Notes under the pieces: model-generated | Told to the model about the DNA's origin: nothing | What the model saw: only the letters and a program-made list of their open reading frames with translations | Database searches by the model: none | Position numbers and translations under genes: made by a program | Shown: one piece after another, positions 56,888 to 64,000 of the stretch | How positions within the stretch are numbered: position 1 is the first letter of the stretch | Layout: the number at the start of each line of letters is the position of its first letter | Assembly: GCF_025979885.1 (NCBI RefSeq) | Contig: NZ_CP110139.1 | Coordinates: forward strand, 2,232,001-2,296,000 | Reading direction: 5' to 3' | DNA: 64,000 nucleotides | Origin: Hymenobacter sp. YIM 151500-1 | GTDB taxonomy: Bacteria; Bacteroidota; Bacteroidia; Cytophagales; Hymenobacteraceae

Positions 56888-58222
56888 ATCAAACCCACTG
56901 CTTCTTCACGTGCTTCTGGCTCCCGGCTGCTGCGCCTGCTGGGGCTCGGGTTTGGCCTGGCCATTGTGGTGGGCGGCACTACGGGCACGGGCATCCTGGT
57001 GACGCCCGCCGAAATAGCCGCCGCGGCCGGCTCGCCGAGCCTTACGCTGTGGTACTGGCTGATTGGGGGCGGGTTTACGCTACTGGCGGCTTTGCAGCTG
57101 GCTGAGCTGGGCGCCATGCTGCCCCAGGCCGGGGGCTGGATGGGTTACGCCGAGCGGGCTTTCGGGCGGTACGTGGGCTACGTGGTGGGCTGGAGCGACT
57201 GGGTGAGCAGCTGCGTAACCGGTGCCCTGGTGGCCCTGCTCAGCGCCGAGTTTCTGAACCAGCTGCTACCGGCGGGCTGGCCTCTCTCGCCCAAGCTGGG
57301 AGCCTTGCTGGTGGTAGCGGGCTTTGGGGCGGTGCAGTGGTGGGGCCTGCGCGCCGCCAGCCGCACCCAGGAGCTGACGTCGGTGCTGATGGGCGGGGTG
57401 CTGGCCGCCGTGCTGGTGGGCTCCTGGCTGCTGCTGCCGGCGGCTCCCGCAGCGGCCCAGCCGCCCACCTCCGACGCGCCCACGGCCGCCGCGGTGGTAG
57501 CCGCCTTTCAGGCCGTGGTGTTTGCCTACGACGGGTGGTACGCCGCCATCTACTTCGCCGAGGAAGACTACGACCCCGCCCGTGACTTGCCCCGGTCCTT
57601 GCTGCTCGGCGTGGGACTGATTCTGCTCACCTACCTGGCCCTAAACGCCGAGCTGCTGCGGGTGCTGTCGTTCGGGCAGCTCACGGCCTCGCCCCTGCCC
57701 CTGGCCGACGTAGCAGCCCGGCTGGCCGGGCCCGCGGGCCGGGTGGCCGTGCTGGGGCTGGCCTTGTGCGCCCTGGGCGGAGTGCTGAACTCGGTGCTGC
57801 TGATGGCCACGCGGGTGCTGTTTGCCCTGAGCCGGGACGGCCTGCTCAGCCCACGCCTGGCGCGGGTGTCGGCGGCGGGCACGCCCCGGCCGGCGCTGGC
57901 CGTGGCGGTGGTGGTTACGGCCGTTTTGGTGCTCAGCGGCACGGCCGAGCAGCTGCTGGCCATTACCAGCATCCTGTTTGTGGCCTACTACGCCACGGGT
58001 TTTGCGGCGGTGCTGGTGCTGCGCCGCCGGGAGCCGCACCTGCCGCGCCCCTTCCGGGCCTGGGGCTACCCGGTCACGACGGGGGTGGTACTGGCGGGAG
58101 CCGGGGCGTTTCTCGGGGCCAACATCCTGGCCGATCCGGGTAGCAGCTGGTGGGCCGGGCTGCTGGTGCTGGTCAGCTACCCCGCCTACCGCTGGGTGCG
58201 GCGGGGGCGTGAGGCGGCGTAG
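56888..58222 (+). CDS. APC-superfamily amino acid transporter, non-canonical start
   Basis: 444 residues if ATC at 56888 is the start. 12 or so membrane helices. The first helix GLGFGLAIVVGGTTGTGILV is complete only when translation begins upstream of the first in-frame GTG (56966). Between the in-frame stop at 56813 and that GTG there is no ATG, GTG or TTG. The helix-1 GxGI motif, ERAFGRYVGYVVGWSDW and the helix-6 FQAVVFAYDGWYAAIYFAEE are those of APC permeases. The gene could use ATC (as infC uses ATT) or contain a sequencing error. A conservative start is GTG at 56966. Confidence 0.85.
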   Translation: MKPTASSRASGSRLLRLLGLGFGLAIVVGGTTGTGILVTPAEIAAAAGSPSLTLWYWLIGGGFTLLAALQLAELGAMLPQAGGWMGYAERAFGRYVGYVVGWSDWVSSCVTGALVALLSAEFLNQLLPAGWPLSPKLGALLVVAGFGAVQWWGLRAASRTQELTSVLMGGVLAAVLVGSWLLLPAAPAAAQPPTSDAPTAAAVVAAFQAVVFAYDGWYAAIYFAEEDYDPARDLPRSLLLGVGLILLTYLALNAELLRVLSFGQLTASPLPLADVAARLAGPAGRVAVLGLALCALGGVLNSVLLMATRVLFALSRDGLLSPRLARVSAAGTPRPALAVAVVVTAVLVLSGTAEQLLAITSILFVAYYATGFAAVLVLRRREPHLPRPFRAWGYPVTTGVVLAGAGAFLGANILADPGSSWWAGLLVLVSYPAYRWVRRGREAA

Positions 58223-58345
58223 CCGGCGGCACCTGCCAGTGGCCTGCGCCGCCGGTGGCTGCTCACTACCTGGAAACAGGTATATGATATAGGTAGGTCT
58301 TTCTATAGATTCGCCCTCAATTCCTAGCTTTTCACGCGCTTCTCT

Positions 58346-59014
58346 ATGCTTCGTTACTCTATCCTTGCCGCCGGCCTGCTCCTGGCTGGGCAGGTGGCGG
58401 CTCAAAACGAGCTGCCCAGCACTCCTCAGCCCGGCAATCTGCCAGGGCCCGCCACCCGTCCGGCCCCGGCGGCTCCTACTCCGGTCTTCGCGCCGGAGCG
58501 CACCAGCCTGTACTCCCGCTCCACGCTGGGCATCGACCTGGGCTGGGGCGCTCCTTACGGCTGGGGTATCAGCTACGCCTACCTGGTGGGCCCCGGCACC
58601 GACGTTACGGCTGGCCTGGGCATCGGGGTGGGCGGCAAAATAGGCATCGGGGTGCGGCACTACCTGGCGCCGCTGCACAAACTCTCGCCCTACTTCGGCC
58701 TGAACCTGGCCCGCACCGGCCGCGTCGATGAGGTGACGCTCACGCTCGACGAAGGCCTGCCTACGGAGGAAACCGTTACCTACGTGCAGCCGCCCAGTGG
58801 GGTGCTGCACCTGCGCTCCGGGCTGCGCTGGCAGCCGGGGCGGGTGGGCCTGCTGGGCACGCTGGGCTACGGTGTGCGGCTTTCCGGCGACCCAGCCACC
58901 TACGCCGCGCCCGGCTCTACCCCTTCACCACGCATGCGGCAGCTGATGCGCATCATCGGGCCGGGCGGCCTCGAAGTTTCGCTGGGCATGGCCATTGCGC
59001 TGAGTCCGCGCTAG
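58346..59014 (+). CDS. Secreted OmpW/PorT-like beta-rich protein of unknown function
   Basis: 222 residues. Signal peptide MLRYSILAAGLLLAGQVAAQ. After a Pro-rich linker the rest is strand-rich: TLGIDLGWGAPYGWGISYAY, VTAGLGIGVGGKIGIGVRHY, LSPYFGLNLARTG and LLGTLGYGVRLSG. It resembles a small outer-membrane barrel with about eight strands. No family assigned. ATG at 58346 directly begins the signal peptide. Confidence 0.8.
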   Translation: MLRYSILAAGLLLAGQVAAQNELPSTPQPGNLPGPATRPAPAAPTPVFAPERTSLYSRSTLGIDLGWGAPYGWGISYAYLVGPGTDVTAGLGIGVGGKIGIGVRHYLAPLHKLSPYFGLNLARTGRVDEVTLTLDEGLPTEETVTYVQPPSGVLHLRSGLRWQPGRVGLLGTLGYGVRLSGDPATYAAPGSTPSPRMRQLMRIIGPGGLEVSLGMAIALSPR

Positions 59015-59109
59015 GCAGTGGCCGGGGCCAGGGCGGGCGGGGTGTTGTATCCCTGCCCGGCCTGGTTTGCGTATGGAAGGCTTTCGTTCTGAATTTTCCT
59101 TCCGTACCT

Positions 59110-59613
59110 ATGAAAAAAGACGTTCCGGCTACTCTGGTCAAAGAATTTATCAAGCATAAGCTTACCCTGGCCCTGGCCGAAAGCTGCACCTGCGGCATGG
59201 TTGCCTCCCAGCTGGCGCCGGCCGAGGGCGTCAGCAATGTGCTGCTGGGCTCCGTCGTAACCTACCACCCTGAGGCCAAGCAGCAGCTGCTAGGCGTGAA
59301 GAAGTCCACGCTTACCACCTACTCGGCCGAAAGCCAGCAGACCACCAACGAAATGGCCCAGGGCCTGCACCGCCAGCTGCCCCACGCCGATGTGTGCGTG
59401 GCCGTAACCGGCCTCTGCGGCCCCGGCGAGTCGGTTACGCCCGACAAGCCCGTGGGCACCGTTTTCGTTTCCATCCTCTTCCAGGGCCAGGCCCACGAGT
59501 ACCGCCAGCAGTTTGAAGGCACCGGCGACCGGGTGCGCGAGCAAGCCACCGAGTTTATCTACCAAAAGCTGCAAGAGCTGCTGAACCGCCACCAAGACGC
59601 GCCGGGGGAGTGA
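59110..59613 (+). CDS. PncC/CinA C-terminal-domain amidohydrolase
   Basis: 167 residues. Motifs LALAESCTCGMVASQL (20-35) and the TGLCGPGESVTPDKPVGTVF region place it in the CinA C-terminal family, which deamidates nicotinamide mononucleotide to NaMN in the PncC pathway. Compared with the usual AESCTGG, this sequence reads AESCTCG, a variant to note. It is a stand-alone domain without the CinA N-terminal half. Single gene, flanked on the right by a family B/C repeat. Confidence 0.9.
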   Translation: MKKDVPATLVKEFIKHKLTLALAESCTCGMVASQLAPAEGVSNVLLGSVVTYHPEAKQQLLGVKKSTLTTYSAESQQTTNEMAQGLHRQLPHADVCVAVTGLCGPGESVTPDKPVGTVFVSILFQGQAHEYRQQFEGTGDRVREQATEFIYQKLQELLNRHQDAPGE

Positions 59614-59617
59614 GTTT

Positions 59618-59885
59618 TTAGAAGTGAGAAGATAGAGGTGAGAAGCGAGAAGTGAGAAGTGAGACAGGAGAATAGTAGCCCCAGCGGGGCGGCACATCGG
59701 TAGAAATTAGCATCTAATGCATGTTCAAAGCCCCAGCGGGGCGACACCTACGCGTTGTGGGTGTCGCCCCGCTGGGGCTTAGTGGTTCTTCTGCTTTAAC
59801 CTTTGCTACCGATATGCCGCCCCGCTGGGGCTACACATCTACCTTCACTCATTTACTCACTTACTCATCCACTCATTCGCTCATT
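59618..59885. repeat. Nested double palindrome, family B (copy 3), with GTGAGAAG tracts
   Basis: A left tract of GAAGTGAGAAGNNAGAGGTG units (59618-59660), then outer stem TAGCCCCAGCGGGGCGGCA with partner ATGCCGCCCCGCTGGGGCTA near 59814-59833, and inner stem AAAGCCCCAGCGGGGCGACA (about 59725) with partner TGTCGCCCCGCTGGGGCTTA. On the right CACTCATTTACTCACTTACTCA units. It fills the gap between two converging genes; both stop codons border it. Confidence 0.92.
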
Positions 59886-60912
59886 TTCCCCTCCTCACCA
59901 GCATGAGCTTGAGGTTGAGCCGAACTACGTCGCCCATGGTGCGGCAGGAGGTGAACTGCTGGGTGGCGTGGTGGCGGTTTAGCTCGACTTTCAGCTGCTC
60001 CACTTTGGCGGGCGGCGACACCTCATCCTGGCGCAGGCAGTCGATGAGGTCTTTGAGGCGGTACCGCTCGGAGCGGGCCCGGCGGGCCATCAGGGTACGT
60101 TCCTCGGCCTGGTACTGCCGGATGGAGTCGGCGGTGAGTAGCTGGCTGCACAGCTGCACCACGGGTCGGTTGTCCTTGAAAAACTGCGGCAGGTACATGG
60201 TTTTCTTGCCCTCGTAGCACTGCTGGTCGAAGTCGATGGCCCGCACGCGGTACTGCTCGTCCTCGAAGTCGGGGGTGATGTCGACCACGTAGTTGTAGGC
60301 CCGCATGTCGCCGAGCAGGCGGGCAAAGCACCGCTCGTTGAACTTGACAAACTCCTTGGCGATGCGCACCTGGTTGAGGTGGGGCCGCGGCAGATGCTGG
60401 CGGATAAAGTCGTCGCCGGGGATGCCGGCAATGTGCTCCTCAATCAGCGTATCGCCGCTTACTAGGTAGTTCATGGAGTTGGGCGATAATACGTGTTCCA
60501 GCTCCAGGCCGTACACGCGGGAGGCATCGGCTCGCTTCACGTAGAAGTAGTCGTAGTTGTCGTTGAGCTGGTTGACGATGCGCACCCGAAACGGGTTGGA
60601 GTTGCCGAAGCGGCAGTAGTCGATACGGTCGGCCAGCAGGTGGTCGGTAAACGACAGGTCGCCGGCCGTTTTCAGCAGGGCATACACCTGGGCCAGGCCC
60701 TCGCTCAGCTCACGCAGCATGTGGGGCTCGTAGAACACAGTTTCCCACAGGGTATCGCGCCCCTGGCGGTCGAGCAGCGGAAACGCCCCGGAGATGCGCG
60801 TCAGGTCGGCGTAGGTTACAGGCAGGCTGGTTTCCCGGTCGTAGCGGTGCAGGTACTCGCGCAGCGGCCTCGTAATGGCGTAGCTGATTTTCTTCTTGGA
60901 AATGGCAGTCAA
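59881..60912 (-). CDS. Conserved protein of unknown function (343 aa)
   Basis: Not recognised. 343 residues, no signal peptide or membrane helix. Features: a basic start MTAISKKKISYAITRPLREY, FGNSNPFRVRIVNQLNDNYD, an acidic patch NYVVDITPDFEDEQYRVRAI with DFDQQCYEGKKTMY, and a basic C-terminus. The DITPDFEDEQYRVRAIDFDQ stretch has the spacing of some kinase-like Asp motifs, but no full kinase set was found. It reads into the family B/C repeat at its 3' end. Function cannot be assigned. Confidence 0.8.
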   Translation of the reverse strand: MTAISKKKISYAITRPLREYLHRYDRETSLPVTYADLTRISGAFPLLDRQGRDTLWETVFYEPHMLRELSEGLAQVYALLKTAGDLSFTDHLLADRIDYCRFGNSNPFRVRIVNQLNDNYDYFYVKRADASRVYGLELEHVLSPNSMNYLVSGDTLIEEHIAGIPGDDFIRQHLPRPHLNQVRIAKEFVKFNERCFARLLGDMRAYNYVVDITPDFEDEQYRVRAIDFDQQCYEGKKTMYLPQFFKDNRPVVQLCSQLLTADSIRQYQAEERTLMARRARSERYRLKDLIDCLRQDEVSPPAKVEQLKVELNRHHATQQFTSCRTMGDVVRLNLKLMLVRRGK

Positions 60913-60946
60913 AGGGCGATGGTGGTGATGAAGTGATGGGACGATG

Positions 60947-61301
60947 AAACTGGCGGCCGACTTCTGGCCTATGGCGAGGCGTCGGCCCGCCGGTGGATGG
61001 GGTCAGTTTTCCGACTGATAGTCACCGAAGGCAGTCAGCAGGCACTGCGCCGTATATCCTGGTAGTGGGCCAGAAAGATGTAACGCGAAGTTGTACTTCG
61101 CGACGTGTTAGAACAAAATCGTGTGGTAACGCGCTAACGCGTCGCGAAGTACAACTTTGCGTTACAGTCTTCTAGCGCAGGCAACTGCCTCACGTGGCTT
61201 CTACGGCCGATAACCGCCTTCAGCGGCTGCCAGCCGGGAAACTGGCCCCAGCCACTGGCGGGCTGACGCCTCGCCACAGACGGGAAGTCGGCCGCCAGTT
61301 T
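60947..61301. repeat. Nested inverted repeat with a family D hairpin inside
   Basis: Outer arms: AAACTGGCGGCCGACTTC (60947-60964) with GAAGTCGGCCGCCAGTTT (61284-61301), then an inner partly paired region (GGCGAGGCGTCGGCCCGCC with the complement GGCGGGCTGACGCCTCGCC). In the middle (61079-61167) sits a full family D palindrome, GTAACGCGAAGTTGTACTTC to its complement. Gap 60913-61385 is almost all this structure. A family D unit therefore appears inserted in an older long palindrome. Confidence 0.9.
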
Positions 61302-61385
61302 GTCGCCAGCTCATCAATCATCTTGTCGCTCATTCTTTAAAACGTCTAACTTCGCGGAGCTACATCTTTTACTTTGCGCCGCGCT

Positions 61386-62657
61386 ATGAAAAAACTGCTG
61401 CTCACGAGCTTTCTACTTCTCTTGTGTCCGGTATTGTCGCCGGGCTGGGGCTTTTTTGCGCACCGCACCATCACGCAGCTGGCCGTGTACTCGCTGCCGG
61501 CTCCCATGCGCGGCTTCTACTACCGCCATATGCCGGAGCTGGTACACCTGAGCACTGCCGCCGATGAGCGCCGCGACGCCGAGCCCACGGAGGCCAGCAA
61601 GCACTTTATTTACATGGACCACTACGGCGACGACCCGTTTGGGCTCATGCCCAAAAGCTGGGACAAGGCCACGGCCAAGTACACCGCCGACACCTTGCAG
61701 AAGTACGGCACCATGCCCTGGGCCATCCTGGGCGTGAAGGAAAAGCTGACGGAAGCCTTCCGCCAGCGCGACACGGCCGCCATTGTGCGCCTCTCTGCCG
61801 ACCTGAGCCACTACGTCGGGGATGCGTATGCCCCGCTGCATACCACCATCAACTACGACGGGCAGCTAACCAAGCAGGAAGGCATTCAGACCCTGTGGGA
61901 GCATAAACTGCCCGAGCGCCACATTGCCGAGTATAAGCTCGACAACGAGCCGGCCAAGTACGTGAAAGACCCGTTGTCGGCCATTTGGCAAGTGGTGCAG
62001 GAGTCGTACGGCTTCCTGGGGGCCACCTTTGACTTTGAAGAGCAAGTTACCCGCAAGTTCACGCCCGAAACCAAATACGTTTTCAGCCATAAATACGGCA
62101 AAACCCGCCGCGCCTACTCCGATGCTTTTGCCGATGCCTACCACGAAAAGCAGGTGGGCGGCATGATAGCCTTCCGGCTGCGGCTGGCTCCCACGCTGGT
62201 CGGCTCCCTGTGGCTGACGGCCTGGAAAGACGCCGGCAGCCCCGACCTTAACGGCCTGCTCGCCAAGAAACCCACCAAGGAGGAAAATGAAAAGCTGGAT
62301 GAGGAGCTGAAAGCTTGGAAAGACAACCAGCTGGTTTCCCAGCAGATCCTGGCGGCGCTGAAAAAGGAAAAAGCCCGGGAGCGGCCCGACCTCATCAATG
62401 CGGCCAAGGACATGCCGCCCCCTCCCACCGAGGAAGCTGCCGCTCCGGCGGCTACGCCGGCCGCCGCGCCGGCCGCGGGAGCCCCGCCCGTGCCCGGCGC
62501 CCCCACCCCGCCCGCGGGCACCGAGAAAGTGAAGGTGAAAGCCAAGCCCGCCGACGGCCCCGCCCAAAAAGCCAAAACCAAAGCCGCCGACAAACCCGCC
62601 AAAAAGAAAAAGCCAGCCGCCGACGGCTGGGATACCCCGGCTGGCTCCGGCTGGTAA
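61386..62657 (+). CDS. Zinc-dependent phospholipase C / S1-P1 nuclease-fold enzyme
   Basis: 423 residues. Signal peptide MKKLLLTSFLLLLCPVLSPG, after which the mature protein starts W21-GFFAHR, as required for the N-terminal Trp ligand of the S1/P1 nuclease-PLC trinuclear zinc site. Further ligands: H26, the DH of FIYMDHYG, and LSHYVGDAYAPLH. The last 90 residues are a low-complexity Pro/Ala/Lys tail (EEAAAPAATPAAAPAAGAPP ... KKKKPAADGW) of unknown purpose. It probably cleaves nucleic acid or phospholipid outside the cell. The ATG at 61386 is about 10 bases after a TTACTTTG element. Confidence 0.9.
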   Translation: MKKLLLTSFLLLLCPVLSPGWGFFAHRTITQLAVYSLPAPMRGFYYRHMPELVHLSTAADERRDAEPTEASKHFIYMDHYGDDPFGLMPKSWDKATAKYTADTLQKYGTMPWAILGVKEKLTEAFRQRDTAAIVRLSADLSHYVGDAYAPLHTTINYDGQLTKQEGIQTLWEHKLPERHIAEYKLDNEPAKYVKDPLSAIWQVVQESYGFLGATFDFEEQVTRKFTPETKYVFSHKYGKTRRAYSDAFADAYHEKQVGGMIAFRLRLAPTLVGSLWLTAWKDAGSPDLNGLLAKKPTKEENEKLDEELKAWKDNQLVSQQILAALKKEKARERPDLINAAKDMPPPPTEEAAAPAATPAAAPAAGAPPVPGAPTPPAGTEKVKVKAKPADGPAQKAKTKAADKPAKKKKPAADGWDTPAGSGW

Positions 62658-62752
62658 GGGCCACATCGGAAGACGGCAGCGGAGCGACGAAAGCGCCAAA
62701 ACGGCTGCATCTTTTCTTTTGCGCGAGTATTTCTCGGGCCTCCACGCACCCA

Positions 62753-62780
62753 CAAGGGCTTGCCAGCTGGCAGGCCCTTG
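62753..62780. terminator. Hairpin terminator after the nuclease gene
   Basis: CAAGGGCTTGCC and GGCAGGCCCTTG form an imperfect 12-bp stem around AGCT. The T tract after it is weak (GGTTTAT), so strength is moderate. Confidence 0.55.
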
Positions 62781-63016
62781 CTGGTTTATGCCGGATGAGC
62801 TTTGCCGCTAACTGCCGTGCAGCCAGCCAGATGCAGAAAAAACCACGGTTGAGCTAAAGTAAACCTACCATCGTTAATAGGTATAATACACTGTAAATCA
62901 GAGCTATATAATCAGACAAAAGCCCGAATTCTGTACCGCTGCCCGTGGGTGCCAGCCGTACTGCTACCTGAGCTTACTGGCTTCGTGCTCTTTTTTTCAA
63001 CCAACTCACTCACGCT
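62781..63016. other. AT-rich intergenic region upstream of the manganese catalase
   Basis: About 235 bases with a marked AT-rich core (GGTATAATACACTGTAAATC, AGAGCTATATAATCAGAC). It is likely to hold the catalase promoter or an operator, but no TAnnTTTG element at a good distance was found. Confidence 0.4.
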
Positions 63017-63922
63017 ATGATCCTACGCTATGACCGGCTGGCCGTAGAGCTGCCCAAACCCAAAAATCCGTCGCCCAATGACGCGGCGGCGGTGCAGGAA
63101 CTGCTCGGCGGTAAGTACGGCGAGATGTCGACGCTGATGAACTACACGTTCCAGTCGTTCAATTTCCGCGGCCGCAACCGCCTGCGGCCCTTCTACGACC
63201 TGACCTGTAGCATTGCGGCCGAAGAGTACAGCCACATCGAGGCCGTAAGCTACGCCATCAACCTGCTGCTCAATGGCCAGACGCCCCGCGGCAAAGACCC
63301 GGTGCCCGGTCCGCTCAAGGAAATGGCCGACGCCCGCAACTCTTACCACTTCCTGAGCAGCGCCCAGGCAGCCGTGCCCTTCGACTCGATGGGCAACCCC
63401 TGGACCGGGCAGTACGTGCACGCCAGCGGCAACCTGAAGCTGGACCTCTTGCACAACTTCTTTTTGGAGTGCGGGGCCCGCGCCAACAAGATGCGGGTGT
63501 ACGAGATGGTGACGGACCCCTGCGCCCGCACCATGATAGGCTACCTGCTGGTACGCGGCGGCCTGCACGTGGTGGCTTATGCCAAAGCCCTGGAGAAACT
63601 GACCGGGGTGGAAGTAAGCAAGCTGGTGCCCGTACCCGACCTGAGCAACGACGCCTTCCCGGAAGCCAAGAAGCTCCAGGACCAGCAGAAGCTGCACCTC
63701 AAGCTCTACACCTTCAGCCCCGACGACTACGGGCAGGTAGGTCAAATCTGGAACGGCCAGCACCCCGAAGATGGTCAGCCCCTGCAAGTGCTGCAAGGCG
63801 GCCTGATGGGCGTGCCTTACCCCGAGCTGGATGAGGAGCCCCAGCTCAGCTCGCCCGGCGCCGACGACTACGACCCCGAAATGTTCAAGGACATAGCCAA
63901 AAAGATGGGCGTGAAGCTGTAA
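63017..63922 (+). CDS. Manganese (non-haem) catalase
   Basis: 301 residues. The ferritin-like four-helix core carries the dimanganese ligands: E36 (KYGEMSTLMNYTF), E69/E70 and H73 (AAEEYSHIEAV), then E near LHNFFLECGAR and H in GGLHVVAYAKAL. Length and the C-terminal acidic tail ADDYDPEMFKDIAKKMGVKL are normal for the family. It breaks H2O2 to water and oxygen without haem. Cytoplasmic. Followed by a terminator at the end of the window. Confidence 0.96.
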   Translation: MILRYDRLAVELPKPKNPSPNDAAAVQELLGGKYGEMSTLMNYTFQSFNFRGRNRLRPFYDLTCSIAAEEYSHIEAVSYAINLLLNGQTPRGKDPVPGPLKEMADARNSYHFLSSAQAAVPFDSMGNPWTGQYVHASGNLKLDLLHNFFLECGARANKMRVYEMVTDPCARTMIGYLLVRGGLHVVAYAKALEKLTGVEVSKLVPVPDLSNDAFPEAKKLQDQQKLHLKLYTFSPDDYGQVGQIWNGQHPEDGQPLQVLQGGLMGVPYPELDEEPQLSSPGADDYDPEMFKDIAKKMGVKL

Positions 63923-63954
63923 GTTCTATCTGCTGCGGCAGCTACAACCCGTAG

Positions 63955-63998
63955 ACACCCAACTCGTCAGCCGCACTAGTGGCGGGCGGGTTGGGTGT
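63955..63998 (+). terminator. Terminator after the manganese catalase
   Basis: ACACCCAACTCG pairs with CGGGTTGGGTGT (one G-U) around a loop with GCCGCACTAGTGGC, itself a small stem; TTT follows at the window's edge. Confidence 0.75.
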
Positions 63999-64000
63999 TT

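Overview
The window looks like chromosomal sequence from a high-GC member of the Bacteroidota, most likely Hymenobacter or a close relative. The evidence is the strongly GC-rich coding sequence, the bacteroidetal promoter signature (TAnnTTTG near -7, sometimes with TTG or TTTG about 20 bases further up), a SusC-like TonB receptor with a carboxypeptidase-like N-terminal domain, and families typical of that phylum (DUF2911, DUF547, MarR-YceI pair, M61 peptidase). No phage, plasmid, insertion sequence, CRISPR array or antibiotic cluster was seen. Genus and all functional names come from reading the translations, not from a search.

Layout. 0-7 kb: tail of hemE, heptose kinase, PLP aminotransferase, a glycosyltransferase fused to a decayed phosphoglycosyltransferase, recR, clpS and an unknown 185-aa protein. 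7-13.7 kb: MarR/YceI pair, a DUF6799-like secreted protein, dipeptide epimerase, a dicarboxylate/amino-acid symporter and two lipoproteins. 13.8-25 kb: a large GAF protein, two PAP2 phosphatases either side of a tRNA-Leu(CAG), a methyltransferase, an outer-membrane barrel, an M61 peptidase, a Bax-inhibitor-1 protein, an MFS exporter and a DUF2007-like membrane protein. 25-34 kb: glgC, a lipoprotein cyanophycinase-like peptidase, an MBL hydrolase, a sodium symporter, a TonB-domain protein and an ABC exporter. 34-48 kb: three tandem YcxB-like genes, a TonB-dependent receptor, a DUF2911 protein, an overlapping PAP2/small membrane protein/sodium symporter group, a PIG-L deacetylase and a subtilase. 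48-64 kb: mostly single housekeeping or accessory genes (MOSC, DUF547, DUF2461, deoxynucleoside kinase, GNAT, CDGSH, ACBP, amidohydrolase, APC transporter, PncC-like, P1-type nuclease, manganese catalase).

Most genes are monocistronic or in pairs. The recurring themes are envelope work (heptose, glycosyl transfer, lipid phosphatases, OM barrels), peptide and amino-acid turnover (epimerase, M61, S8, S51, amidohydrolase, symporters) and redox or metal enzymes (catalase, CDGSH, MOSC).

The most unusual content is intergenic. At least six families of long, often near-perfect inverted repeats (about 70-360 bp) fill the gaps, especially between converging genes. One family is a nested double palindrome present in three copies. 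Another has arms built from GTGAGAGG-type repeats. Several elements are inserted inside each other or run into the ends of proteins. No transposase lies in the window, so they would be non-autonomous if mobile.
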